DNA of 64,000 nt from Quercus robur (Eukaryota > Streptophyta > Magnoliopsida > Fagales > Fagaceae): the NCBI RefSeq assembly GCF_932294415.1, contig NC_065541.1, forward strand, positions 50,012,290-50,076,289, given 5' to 3'. Position 1 is the stretch's first letter, and each line of letters opens with the position of its first letter. The notes beneath the pieces were generated by a model. It had not been told where the DNA came from. It did not search any database and saw only the letters and a list, made by a program, of their open reading frames with translations. The position numbers were made by a program, and so were the translations under genes. Shown in pieces: positions 45,775-56,240 of this stretch.

Positions 45775-47030
45775 CCACCCATTGTTCCACAGCATTGGCC
45801 ACATAGCCCGCTTTTCCACCATCAAAATTGCGAATGGAAGCATCCTCCCCAAGAGGCAAACCATCCAACTCAAAGACTGGGTTCCAGTTTAGAACTCGAG
45901 ATCTTCACTCAAAAGTAGCATCCGAGCTTTCCACGCCCCTTTTTTGTTGAGCTCGGGTCACTTTTGCCACTTTGGTGGGCTCAGGAGGGGCTTCCTCTTG
46001 GACTTCACCCTCTTCAATAGGTCCTTTGCCCTCTTTCTTATCCCTCTTACGTTTTTTGTCAGTTGCCTCAGTCTGTACAGGGGCAGGAGGTATTGGAGTT
46101 GGAGGCCTAGGAACTATTGGGACCTCGGGAGCTGTAGTCCCAGTATGGAGAGAGAGTAGGTCTGGTAATTTTTTCTTTATCACCATCCCTTCAGGCACTT
46201 CAGTAACCTCTTGGTCCTCACTAATTGAGGTTGTAGCTAGATGGGGGCTGAGTCCTTCCTTCTTAGACTCGTTTGCACTATAGAAGATCTCGAAATCCTC
46301 TTCTTGAACAGGATCTTCAGTATCCTCCTCTGAAGAATTGTCCTTAGTTTCTATCTTAACTTCTTTGTTCGAGGATGTAATATCCTCTACAGTTGGTTGA
46401 GGATCCTTAAAGGTAGGAAGCTCAACCACTTGTGTTCCTTCTGGAGGAGGTTGCTTATAAATCCCTCGATGGCCACGTTAACTAGGACAAGGCTAGAGTC
46501 TCGGGCCTTGATGACGTGCTTAGACACTTGGAAGCAATTGGATATGGGCCTGAAGCTTAGGATCACGTGAATTGCTTGGAGCTGATCGTCCCGGCGTAGG
46601 AAGATCTCAGATCGTAGAACTCGATTCAGTAGATCGAAGTTCACCAAGCTTTGTGTCTTAGTAGTTTTTCTCTGAGGAAGAACAGTTAAGAGTTCACGTT
46701 AGTTTGCAGGTTGGACAAGCCCAAATCTTAGCAAGTAAAAGAAAAATATACGCACACAAAGGTAAAACAACGAAATGGCAGGTGAATAAACAGCTTTTAT
46801 AATTTCCTAAGCTAACATAGATTTATTTTTTGAGGGTCCCTAAGCCATCCCACTTGGAGTTCCATCCTTAATAGGACAATGGAGCGCGTCGTGCCACTCC
46901 CCTGAAACGATGAGAAAGTCCTCGTCCATGCCTTTGTTCGTCTCAAGGAGACAAGATATTAGCTTAACGGCAGGAACCCTAGTTTTTAAGTAATATCCCC
47001 CATCGACACCTTTTTGGCAACTGTACACTC
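45775..47030 (-). pseudogene. Element B antisense ORF region (aORF)
   Basis: On the minus strand: a segment with VDGGYYLKTR and EWHDALHCPIKDGTPSG (47028-46840), then an acidic, Pro-rich product with EDTEDPVQEEDFEIFYSANE and KKRKRDKKEGKGPIEEGEVQ (46429-45905), then FELDGLPLGEDASIRNFDGG (about 45885-45820). The first block aligns with 28362-28099 of element A, and EEGEV recurs at 27273-27260. A related aORF in two elements supports its reality. Function unknown. Fossil. Confidence 0.65.
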
Positions 47031-47738
47031 AATTTACATCGTGATGGGTAAGACATATACCCAACTTTTCTTTTAGTGCATCTACACAACCTAGTATTCT
47101 GAACATGTTTGGAACACATTGGGTGAGAAACAACCTAAAAAGGTTTAAAAAAATCCCTAGTGACTCTATCCATGAGAATCCTCATACCCCTTTCAATGAA
47201 GGCAATCATGGGAATTACAATGGCACCAGTAGGCCTCTTTTCGTGCCAGTCACCTGGATTGCAATGCTATATTAACACATTGTTAGGAATCCTATAATAT
47301 CTCTTAAGGGAAGAAATCTTGTTAACAAAAATGCACACTTACAAATTCGAGGAAGAAGGGCTCCTTGGATGAGATCATCAAGTGTGAGGAGCGTATTTAT
47401 GTTCTTTTCTGCTTTTAGAAAGGCGAAACAGAGGTGAGGGCCTCACATTTCTCTATATATAGGTTGGGAAAAAAGGAGCGGTAATCTTCCCGCCCCTTCT
47501 GATGATGAATTCTAGGCCGTTCGATCATGATCTCATTGTAGAACGTGGGGAATAGCAGGCTGCCAGTTGCATTTATTACGGAGTTGGGGATTTCGACACA
47601 TCAGGAGCGGGTCGTAATTAGTTAAAAAGACGTGCTCGCGTGTGAACCTATTTACAAACGTACCCTTGTCAATAACTTCTGTTGGCAAAAACCTCACTTT
47701 TCTTGGTCAGGAGTGAAAAATGAGGTTCTGAGGGCTAT
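47031..47738 (+). other. Element B, region before the 3' LTR
   Basis: Non-coding on the plus strand, corresponding to 28363-29142 of element A. Ends with a purine-rich stretch (gtgaaaaatgaggttctgag, then ggctat) next to the LTR. Confidence 0.5.
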
Positions 47739-48445
47739 TGTAAGGACGAGGATCTCAAGTTTGATTTAAATGGGTAGCCAAGGCTATTTCTGAGGATAAA
47801 CCTCGGACCTCGGGGACGAGCACTAGCTGTGTGAGGCGCATGAAGTTAAAACATGAAAAAGGAAAGAAGGCAGACTTGGCACGAAACACGAGAAGGATGA
47901 AGGAAGAAGGGTGTAGAAGCCATCCCTTCCGCATTAAATACAAGACAACCACTCCCCTGACCGCATTAATGAGGAAATGACTATGAATAGTGGTGGCACA
48001 GCTAAAATTGCAAGGTAAAAGCTTACTAGTATGTTCTAGATGAGACAAAAGTCCTAGGAATGTGATCTTAGTCCTCCAAGTGTAAGATTAAGATGATTTG
48101 TGTTTAGATATAAAAGGAAAAGGCAGATCCATATGGGAAAAGGACAAAAAAAAAAAAAAAAAAAGAGGAAAAGAGAGAACTTTGTAACCAAGAACTGAAA
48201 CATTTGTATAAGTGAGAGAGCCATACATATATAAAAATAGACCTTTCTCGGGCTTGACCGATGAGTACTTTTCGTTTTAAACTTGTTGCCTTAGTTATTT
48301 CATTTGCTCCCTAGCTCATTGTGATTAACCTTTAACTTATTGAGCGTTCAATATCTAACCCACTCTCTAACAAATCTATTGTGGTGGGCTTATTGGGCCA
48401 TTGTCCAAGTCATTTTTGGATCGTGGATCAAATTGTGCCCTTACA
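47739..48445 (+). repeat. Element B, 3' LTR
   Basis: 707 bp, TGTAAGGACGAGG...CCCTTACA, followed by caaac. Related to but distinct from element A's LTR; it shares the overall TGTARGG...CCYTACA ends. Confidence 0.88.
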
Positions 48446-48670
48446 CAAACAAACCAAAAAAACATATCCTTTCAATTTTGATAGTTTTAAGCATGACTAA
48501 AATTCTTTATAGTCATGATAACATAATTTTTTATGTTAATAACTTACAACTAGAATGCTTATAATTACAAATTTACAACTTGAGAGAGATTCTAAGGAGT
48601 ACAAAAAAGTATATATTTTAAGTTTACATACTTCAGATTCAACTTGACAACTTGTGGACTCTGCAGGTTC

Positions 48671-48709
<39 letters not shown>

Positions 48710-50807
48710 GTTTACAACTTGATATAGACTTTTGGATTTTATTTATTTATTTAACTTTAGTTTTGTTTTGTACTAATTAGACTTAGTGTTAGGATTTAAC
48801 TCTACTACTAAGTATTTAACTTAGTGTTAGATGTTTAGTAGTGTAGACATGTAGTTGTAGATACTTTTTCCTTTTAATTAACTCTTTTTTTTTTTTTTTT
48901 AATAAATGGGGGCATGGCCACTGCCATTGGTGGCTACTAAATGACTAGATAGTGTTAGTGTAGTGCTTTTTGTCTGTATGTATATGCACCTAATACCTTG
49001 GCATGTAGTCTAAATCTTTTTTAGGGAAAAAAGTTTTAAAAAATTAGTTGGGTCACAGGTTAGCTTGTAAAAAGGGGGGTGGGGGGGGGGGGACATTGCA
49101 AGTTGGCCATGTTTTTCATTCGGATAAAAAAAAATCTAGTTCGGGTCGGGTCAACAAATTTTGACTCATTTTGCCATGTCTAATAAATCCTCCCATTTGC
49201 TCCTATTTTAAAAACGGAATAAAGACACTTGGCATCCAATAAATCTAAAAGTTAGAAAAATACCATGTCAAACACAATTTATTTCTCACCTTACAGCATA
49301 CTCTTCTTCTTCTTGTTCTTTGTCTCTCTCTCAGCATTGCATATCTATTACAATTTTCTTTAAACATGTTTCATTAATATAAATAAACTTAAAATTACAA
49401 TTAAACTTATTACATGATATTAAACTAATTTTTAGTAAGGACTGAATAACATTATCTAAAGTGTTTAACAAGATAATATCACAATAAAACAAAAAGTCTA
49501 ATATTCATGCATTTAAATACTTAGTAATACAAATTAAGTCTTTAATATTAATAGAATTGGGTGAGGCTAAAAGGCCTAAACCCATCCTTGCTCCACCATG
49601 AGATGCGGGGAAAATATCTTGTCCCATCTCGCCCCAACACCTTTGCGGGGCAGGAAAGACCTTAGTGAGGCGAAGTGGGTTAGGGCAGGGTGGGGAGAAA
49701 TTGCTATCTCTAGCTCCATGTCTTTGGTGTGGGTTTGCCAAGGAGGTTGATGAAGGGGTTGGATTTGGGAAAGAGAGAAATAATTTATATTTTGAAGTGG
49801 CATGTTTTTGACCTTTAGATTTATTAGTTGCCAAATGTCTTTCATTTGTTTAGAAATGGGAGGACTTACACTCCATTTGTTTTGATGGAAAACCATGTGT
49901 GAAGAAAATTTTCTGCGTTTTCTAGTATTTGGTAGCATTATAAAAAATGAGTCAATGAAAAACTATTTTTTGTCAATATAAAAAGTATGAATTATTTTTT
50001 AGAGATTGTTTTCTACTAATTTTTTTTTGGAAAACAATTTTATCATATTGCAATTTAAACAGTAGAGTAGCTACGCCTCACCAGGGTCATCACGGTTTTT
50101 TTTTTCCTTTTTTTCTTTTTCTTCCTTTATTACGTGTTTAATTTTTTTTTCTTTTTTTTTTCTTATATATAATATAATATAATATAATAATGTGTAAATT
50201 TTTTATAAATGTTATTTTAATAATTTTAATTGATAATAAGTAATATTTTTATTATTTAATGAGTATAAAATAAATTATTTCATACATATTATTTAATAAG
50301 GTTATAAGAATAGATTTACATAAATTACATTTTTTATCTGCTTTATTTTTTCCTTAACCAAACAAAAGAGTTTTTCATCTTTCTACTTTTTTTATCCTTC
50401 CAACAAAACACACATGAGGAAAATTAAATTTTTTCTATCCTCTCACTTTTTCATTTCCTCAACTAAACAGATTTTTTTCTCAAAAAAAAAAAAAAAAAAA
50501 AAACTAAACTTAACAGACCTATTACTGACAAACATAGAAAAATAGCATAATTTTATAGAAAATATGTTTCGAGAAATTACACATTTCCTAGAAAATATTA
50601 AAGTCAAAACATTTTAATTTCATTGGTATAAAGAGCTATCACTAGAGTGATCCAAAATCTCTAAATATATATATATATATATTTCATTTTTATAATCCGG
50701 ACTCGATTTTTGAAAATCCCTAAAAATTCTCTCATTCACCCTGTCCGGACCGAAAAGTAGGCTAGGATAGCATTTCTCGCATACACAGTGAGAAAGGGGA
50801 GCTGCGT
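48446..50807. other. Intergenic between element B and the RRM gene
   Basis: No gene is seen. Contents: a (TA)n run at about 48678-48706, a G-run at about 49073-49093, two CGGGT/GGGGC-rich remnants that look like ends of hAT-type MITEs (about 49030-49182 and 49555-49713, the latter ending aaattgctatctctag), a T-rich block at 50095-50170, and a (TA)n run at about 50664-50682. The last 70 bases are the likely leader of the RRM gene. Confidence 0.5.
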
Positions 50808-52095
50808 ATGACAATGGCGAGCACTTCCACTTGGTTTAGTTTAACGCCTTTGTCTACGTGTTTAGTTCAGAACAACAGAGCTGGAGCTACAGCAAAACGG
50901 TTCGTTTCGTGGTCGAACGAGTTTTGCCACCCAAGGCTGTCTTGGTCTTACTCAGTCTCGTTGAGGCCTGCGAGCAAAGCTAGGGCTTCAACGGTCTTGT
51001 CAGTTGTGGGTGAAGAGAAAGCAGGAAGCGAGGAAAATATCGTGAACTCCCTACACGACGGCGTATTGGTTCCGGGATGGAAGCAGTCGCAGTCAAGCTC
51101 AAGACCTTGTGAGCTTTACGTGTGTAATCTCCCGAGGAGTTGTGACATTGCCGAGTTGCTTGACATTTTCAACCCTTTCGGAACAGTACTAGCTGTTGAG
51201 GTTAGCTCATGTCTTAGATTTAATTATGTCAAAACTTTCTTAGTAATGCTTTACTAGTTGAAGTGAAATTCAAAGCAAAATATCATTGTTGGTGAATTAT
51301 TGAACAATTTAGAGATATTAAAATGCTTATTGTGATATAACAAAAAATTTGGCAAAAATACACTTTGATAACTTTGAGAATTGATCAAACTTTGTGTATT
51401 TTTACGAAAAATGTAGTTGGATTATTTATGTTTTGGTAATTTGGTTGCAGATTTCACGGAATGCTGTGACCGGTGAAAGTCGGGGATGTGGTTATGTTAC
51501 AATGAGTTCAATAAACGCTGCAAAAGTTGCAATTGCCGGATTAGATGCATCTGTCAGTGTGAAGCTAGTTACCCTCTATGTTTAATCTCTCTGAGTCTTT
51601 TCTATTTTTGCCTGAAATTGTTCTCTCTTTTTATTCTAAGGATGTTGGTGGCAGAGAAATGCGGGTTAAATTTTCTGTTGATATGAGTCCTAGGATGAGG
51701 AATCCTGAGGTATTGAATTCCATACCCAAGAAACAGATAGTATATGAAAGTCCTTACAAGATATATGTGGGAAATCTTCCTCGGGCTGTTAAACCTGAAG
51801 ATTTGAGGAATCATTTTAGCCAGTTTGGAACTTTGGTTAGTGCAAAATTGTTGCATGATCAAAAAGCACGAACAACCCGTTGTTATGGGTTTCTCTCCTT
51901 TTCTTCAGCTGCAGAACGTGATGCAGCATTATCTTTAAATGGAACAGTGAGTCTATTTCCACCACTGCTGAAAGTCTGAAACTTATTTTTTCTTCATCTC
52001 ATTTTGTGTCTCTCTTACTTACTTGGTCTCACTTGTAGGAGTTCTTTGGTAGAGCACTAGTAGTTAGAGCAAGTGTGGAAAGGACCAAGCCCTGA
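50808..52095 (+). CDS. Chloroplast two-RRM RNA-binding protein (cpRNP-like), four exons
   Basis: Exons 50808-51200, 51451-51552, 51641-51946 and 52039-52095; all introns are GT-AG, all phase 0, giving 285 residues. The second ATG (50814) is an alternative start. Residues 1-60 are rich in Ser, Arg and hydroxylated residues without acidic ones, as expected of a chloroplast transit peptide. RRM1 has RNP2 LYVCNL (103-108) and RNP1 RGCGYVTM (142-149); RRM2 has RNP2 IYVGNL (206-211) and RNP1-like RCYGFLSF (245-252). The linker NPEVLNS is shared, from memory, with Arabidopsis At1g60000, a plastid RRM protein, which I take as the likely orthologue. Such proteins bind chloroplast transcripts and affect their stability or editing. 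There is no acidic domain like that of the classic cpRNPs CP28-CP33. It looks intact. Confidence 0.9.
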
Positions 52096-52609
52096 CTGGA
52101 GTTTTGCCCTGCTGCATACACGCTTGATTGAAGTTTCTTCTGTTAAAGAAATCGGATGATTTGGAGCACCTGTTTCAGTTGAGACATATAGGCAGAATAG
52201 GTAAGTTTCCATATGTGTACCAAATGACAAAGTTTGTATACGATTAAAGTTCTGTTGTTTAATGTTATTTCCTTTTCACCAAAAAGAAAAAGGTTTTGTT
52301 GTATTTCAACTATGCATTAGTAATGCCAATGCGTAGTGTTCTTTTGGAGGTAATGGTTGGTTTATTTGAGTGAATTTCAGCCAACAATCGTAGGTTGATC
52401 AATCTTTGTGGACTATCATGTCTTAGAATGATCTCTTAATTACTGGACTAGTAATGATTATGAAAATATATCTTTTGTGTGTTTGATTATACACTACTTA
52501 TGGCAATTTCAATGTTTGAGCATACTATCGGCCCCAGAATGTGGTTCACAGACATAAACGAGTCTTCTGTTACATTATATAATTTTGAATAAAAGTGAAG
52601 TAGTCCTGG
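52096..52609 (+). other. 3' flank of the RRM gene
   Basis: Probable 3' untranslated region and intergenic DNA. No clear coding exon. Possible poly(A) signal-like AATAAA at 52589-52594, far downstream. Confidence 0.4.
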
Positions 52610-52830
52610 TAGGAGATGTTGGGGGATTGGAGGAGTTGGCTGATATTCTCAGTTGTAAAATTGGGAGGTTGCCAATGAATTATTTAGGTATGCCTTTAGG
52701 CTCTTCTTTTTCAAGGCTGCAGTAGTGTGGAGCCCCATTGTAGAGAAAATGGAGTGAAGATTAGCAGCGTAGAAGAAGCTATACATATCCAAAGAGGGAA
52801 GATTAATGTTAATTAGTGAGTGGTGAGGAG
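52610..52830 (+). pseudogene. LINE reverse transcriptase fragment
   Basis: The strings ADILSCKIG and LPMNYLGMPLGSSF (about 52640-52709), then VWSPIVEKME, LAAWKKLYI and SKEGRLMLIS in shifting frames, match the plant L1-type RT region around YLGMPLG...WKxxYLSKGGR. It is short, has stops (for example TGA at 52757-52759) and is frame-shifted. It lies just downstream of the RRM gene. Confidence 0.65.
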
Positions 52831-52913
52831 TATGTGGAGATGGAGAAAGAGGAGGGAGAGATGCAGAAGAAGGATGGGCCTTGGGAGAGGTTTCTGTGGA
52901 GGATCGCACATAG

Positions 52914-53064
52914 GGTTCTGCTCATCAAAGCTGATGATTCCACTTGACAGATTATCCCTGCACTTCTCTGGAAATGCAGCTACGAAGGTCAGTTCTTTTA
53001 CTCTCTCTCGCACTAATTTTTGTTTGATTGCTCATTGCTGCTGCCAATTTGTTTTTGTTTTTCT

Positions 53065-53112
<48 letters not shown>

Positions 53113-54844
53113 ATGAAAAAAAGAAAAAAAAAAAAAATCTATGTTAACTCAGTGGATTTATTTGTATATTTTTTGGATGGGAGGGGGGAGGGGGGGGGGG
53201 GGGGGGATTAATTGCACTTTCCCTGCTTAATATGGTCTGATCCTAAACTTCAAAACTGAGCAATGTCCTTCCTAATTTATTGATGATAAGCACTTTGCCT
53301 TATGTTATAATTTCCGTCAAATTCAATGGAGAAGTCATTTTTTGAAAATAATTTTTTTTTTTTTTTGAATTTTTGGTTATTTTGATGGAATCCTAAGGCC
53401 ATGGGGCCAAAGTGCTTATTACCAATAAATCAGGGAGACATTGCTTGGTTGTGAAATTTAGGAGGACATTGCAACTGCACCATATTTAAGGGAGGTGCAG
53501 TTTGCCTTTTTTAAATGAAATTTTACGCTCAAATAATATTTCTGAAGAATTGAGAGGCTGGATAATTGTGGTGATTTTGTAGCTAGAGTAGATGGTTAGT
53601 CTTTATTCTGTTTGAGTGATGACTCTGCTGATGGCTGAGTGTGACTAGTAATGATTAAGGATTGAGCCAGTCTCTTTCCTGTTTGGGAAGGGCTAGCCAG
53701 TTCCTCAATTACTTAGCAAACTTATATGCACATTTTGTGGTTATAAATCAGTGCACCCAACATAGGTGTCTGTGTTACATATGGCAGAGGATAAAATTTG
53801 TGCGTTATGTCTGTGCCTTATTTGTTTTATTTTTTTTTTTCAATTCTGCACAAATTGGCTTTTGTTCATCAAATACATTTACCTGTCACCAAGGTTTCAG
53901 TAAGCCTGCTTACTTGGAATTCAAAAATTTGCTTCAGCCTATTGCATTTCCTCTTTCCCTGTGAAAAGCACATCTTGCTTTGATTGCTAATTTCTGTGGA
54001 ACTCCAAAATTTTTTTTGTATGCTTATACTCAAGCAAGTTTGTTGAAGATATGAGATCTTCACTTTTTACATATATAAAAAAAAAAAAAAAATCTTCACT
54101 TTCAACAAATCTCAGTTTTGTAACTTAGCATAAACTCTATTTATCAAACAGTTGAAGCAGTTTCTGATGCATTATAGGCATGGGAGACATTGAAGGGGAG
54201 ACCTCATAACATTGATCTTGAATTGACTGAAGTGGAGCTTCCATCAATATTCGGACTTGCACTACTTACTTTAGTCATGGAACATGTATGGAGAAGGCAA
54301 ACTGTATGTTTCTATCCTTTAACTATGCTCAATTTTTTTGGATTTGTTATGTTTCTTTGTTTTGTTGTGGCATACAAATCAACATGTGAACTCAACCATT
54401 TTTTAAAATATCTTTATTACTGCTGACTGATGGATGTGTTCGTCAGAAATTAATTGCTCCACATCAAAAAGTTGAAGACACATCTCGAAATAATGCGGCA
54501 AGAAATCATTCAAATGATTGTGTAGCTTCTATGCAGAAAAATATCAAATGCAGTGAGAAAGGGAGTCATGCTCAAGTAAGTACCTTTTCATGTTGTACAT
54601 TTCTTAAAAAATAAAAATAAATAAAGCTTGTAATATGTATGCTGTGCCTTGTGAGGGAATTATTGTTTTCAGTTGATGAATATACACATTATGCTAGCAT
54701 CTATCACTTTTTCAGATGCCAGTCTCCTTTCAGTATTTTACAACCGAAGAAAGTATTAAGAATTTCCATTCCTACTTGCTAACTATCAAATGTTTCCCAT
54801 TTCCTTTTATTTGTAAACTCTCATGGATTGTACAGTTGACATGA
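52914..54844 (+). CDS. Unrecognised multi-exon host gene, partial
   Basis: I do not recognise this protein. Four exon-like segments share phase 0 and canonical GT-AG borders: 52914-52987 (CSSKLMIPLDRLSLHFSGNA...), 54178-54303 (WETLKGRPHNIDLELTEVEL, then VMEHVWRR), 54447-54575 (KLIAPHQKVEDTSRNNAARN...) bounded by cag and gtaagt, and 54716-54844 (MPVSFQYFTTEESIKNFHSY..., stop TGA). The frame stays open upstream of the first segment to about 52820. There is no obvious start, transit peptide or known motif. The first intron is 1.2 kb and holds T- and G-runs and a foldback element. Coding quality of the last segment is weakest. This may be a real small gene, the 3' end of one, or a captured fragment. 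Confidence 0.45.
53208..53505. repeat. Foldback MITE-like element in the intron
   Basis: Imperfect inverted arms: the left one opens taattgcactttccctgctt (from 53208) and the right arm (about 53478-53505) has the reverse complement actgcacctcccttaaatat. Flanked on the left by a G-run (53171-53207) and a T-run (53067-53108). Similar in type to 61774-62176. Confidence 0.55.
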
Positions 54845-55479
54845 AAATAAAGAAGTTGTTAGAATAGAGTATCCAGGATCCATGGAATAGAGTAAGGCCA
54901 CTTCTAGAGAGAAAAGTTTCTTTTTTCCATTCTAGGTTGGCTTCATGAAGTTTCACATAGAGAATGCATGTTTTGCCACCTCTTGTCTGAAGCTCTTGTA
55001 CGACACCTTACTAGGAAGCTGAGAATGCATACATGCAAAATATGCAGGGTCATTTACAGATATAATGTGGTAGAACGTCAAATTTGAGCAATAGCAATAT
55101 GGACAAGCATGGAGGGTGTGCTCAGTTGGATAAGGAAGAGAGTGAAAATGGAGGTCCATCATATTATCTTGTTTTGCTATCTCCCTTTTTCAACATTAAA
55201 AATAATAATAATAATTTCTCCCTTATAATTAATATTAACGAAGGGAAATTCTGACAAGCTAATTACTGCAATGATGAACTGTTAATTACTGCAATGTTAA
55301 AATGGGATTCTATCAAAGATTGTTGGAAGGATATTCAAGATTAGGTGATAAGGTTGACTAGAGGATTTTGAGAGTTCACAAACTCTTAAAAAAAACAACT
55401 AATAATGTAAATATATCAAAATGAATTATTGTATTTTATTACATGTCAGCTCTCTAGTCTAAAACATGCTTAAACATAC
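54845..55479. other. Intergenic, AT-rich
   Basis: No gene is seen. (AAT)n-like stretch at about 55198-55216. Confidence 0.45.
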
Positions 55480-55787
55480 TAATGTTCTGTTAAAGAATTT
55501 CGTGAGCTTTTTGCTGCTGGAATTGGGGTGGTTATTTGTGACTAGGGTGAAATAATTGGTGCCCTTCAATGTGTATTCCTCTTCCACAGATGATGGCTGA
55601 AGTTGAGGCTCTAGCTTGTCATAGAGCAGTTGAATTTCCCAAGAAAATTCAGCTAAGTGAAGTCATTTTAGAGGGGGATGCAGAAGTCATAATTCAGCAG
55701 CTACAGAGTAATACTACTGGTGTCTCTTCATATGGTCATGTGATTTGAGGATATTCTGATGATGGCAGTGGAACTACATTACTTCTT

Positions 55788-55959
55788 GAGCTATGATAGG
55801 GCCACATAAAGTGGCACAACTTATGCCACAACTCGCTTACGTGGCGAGTTGTGAGTGTTAGAGAGGTGATGGTGGGTCCATGTGGGGTCTCCTCCCTACC
55901 ACTCACAACTTGCTACGTGGGCGAGTTTTGTGGCACTTTATGTGGCCCTAGCATAGCTC
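55788..55959. mobile_element. Foldback MITE, Mutator-type, copy 2
   Basis: 172 bp, palindromic, ends GAGCTATGATAGGGCC and GGCCCTAGCATAGCTC. Flanks ttacttctt (55779-55787) and ttacttctc (55960-55968) match at 8 of 9 bases. It shares 'ccacataaagtggcac' arms and the 'acaactt' blocks with the copy at 5452-5633. It interrupts a LINE RNase H domain. Confidence 0.82.
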
Positions 55960-56119
55960 TTACTTCTCTTTCTCTCATGTAAAAAGAAATGGCAATGTTG
56001 TTGCTCACTCTTTGGTGGCGGGTTGTGGCACTTTATGTGGCCCTAGCATAGTTCTTACTTCTCTTTCTCTCATGTAAAAAGAAATGGCAACGTTGTTGCT
56101 CACTCTTTGGCTTGGGTGG
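55930..56119 (+). repeat. 95-bp tandem duplication spanning MITE end and LINE
   Basis: Units 55930-56024 and 56025-56119 both begin gtggcactttatgtggccct and end at ctcactctttgg. Because a unit contains both the MITE end and LINE sequence, the duplication happened after the MITE inserted. Confidence 0.85.
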
Positions 56120-56240
56120 GGGGGGGGAGGGGGGGGGGGTTCTAAAAATTCTGCAGACTTGCTGGTCTAGCTTGAAGATACCCCTGAGGAGTTTGTTCCT
56201 CTAGTTTTGTATGATGTTTCTTAGCTCAGTTCAATAAAAA

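Larger units (their letters stand above)
41726..48445 (+). mobile_element. Element B: TAT-like Ty3/gypsy retrotransposon (fossil)
   Basis: 3' LTR at 47739-48445 (TGTAAGG...CCTTACA). The 5' LTR ends at 42582 and is followed by a primer-binding-type segment (attggtgctctgtaggaa). Interior order: gag (42629-43800), protease (44132-44572), RT (44750-45770) and an antisense ORF region (45775-47030). The order and RT resemble element A. The first 190 bp of the LTR are present at the 5' side in inverted orientation (41727-41918). caaac follows the 3' LTR, but no clear matching copy was found at the 5' edge. It is broken in many places; LTRs are about 93-95 % alike by eye. Confidence 0.8.
55480..56240 (+). 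pseudogene. LINE 3' end: RNase H-like domain, split by a MITE
   Basis: The strings AGIGVVICD, EIIGALQ, EVEALACHRAVEF and SEVILEGDAEVIIQQLQSNT (55514-55720) are the plant L1 C-terminal RNase H-like domain. After the MITE (55788-55959) the same domain continues with FSHVKRNGNVVAHSL (about 55973-56017) and DLLVXLEDTPEEFVPLVLYD (about 56158-56218). It carries stops and one frame change. A G-run lies at about 56119-56139. The 3' end is near 56240. Confidence 0.75.

Noticed and set aside
45905-46429. A host acidic/basic nuclear protein
   Set aside because: Its Pro- and Glu-rich sequence could suggest a nuclear factor, but its position in element B and the flanking aORF homology with element A point to a retroelement ORF.
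52820-53110. Frame rich in Arg and then Phe extending through a T-run
   Set aside because: Only the part up to the donor at 52987 looks protein-like; the rest is intron with a T-run.
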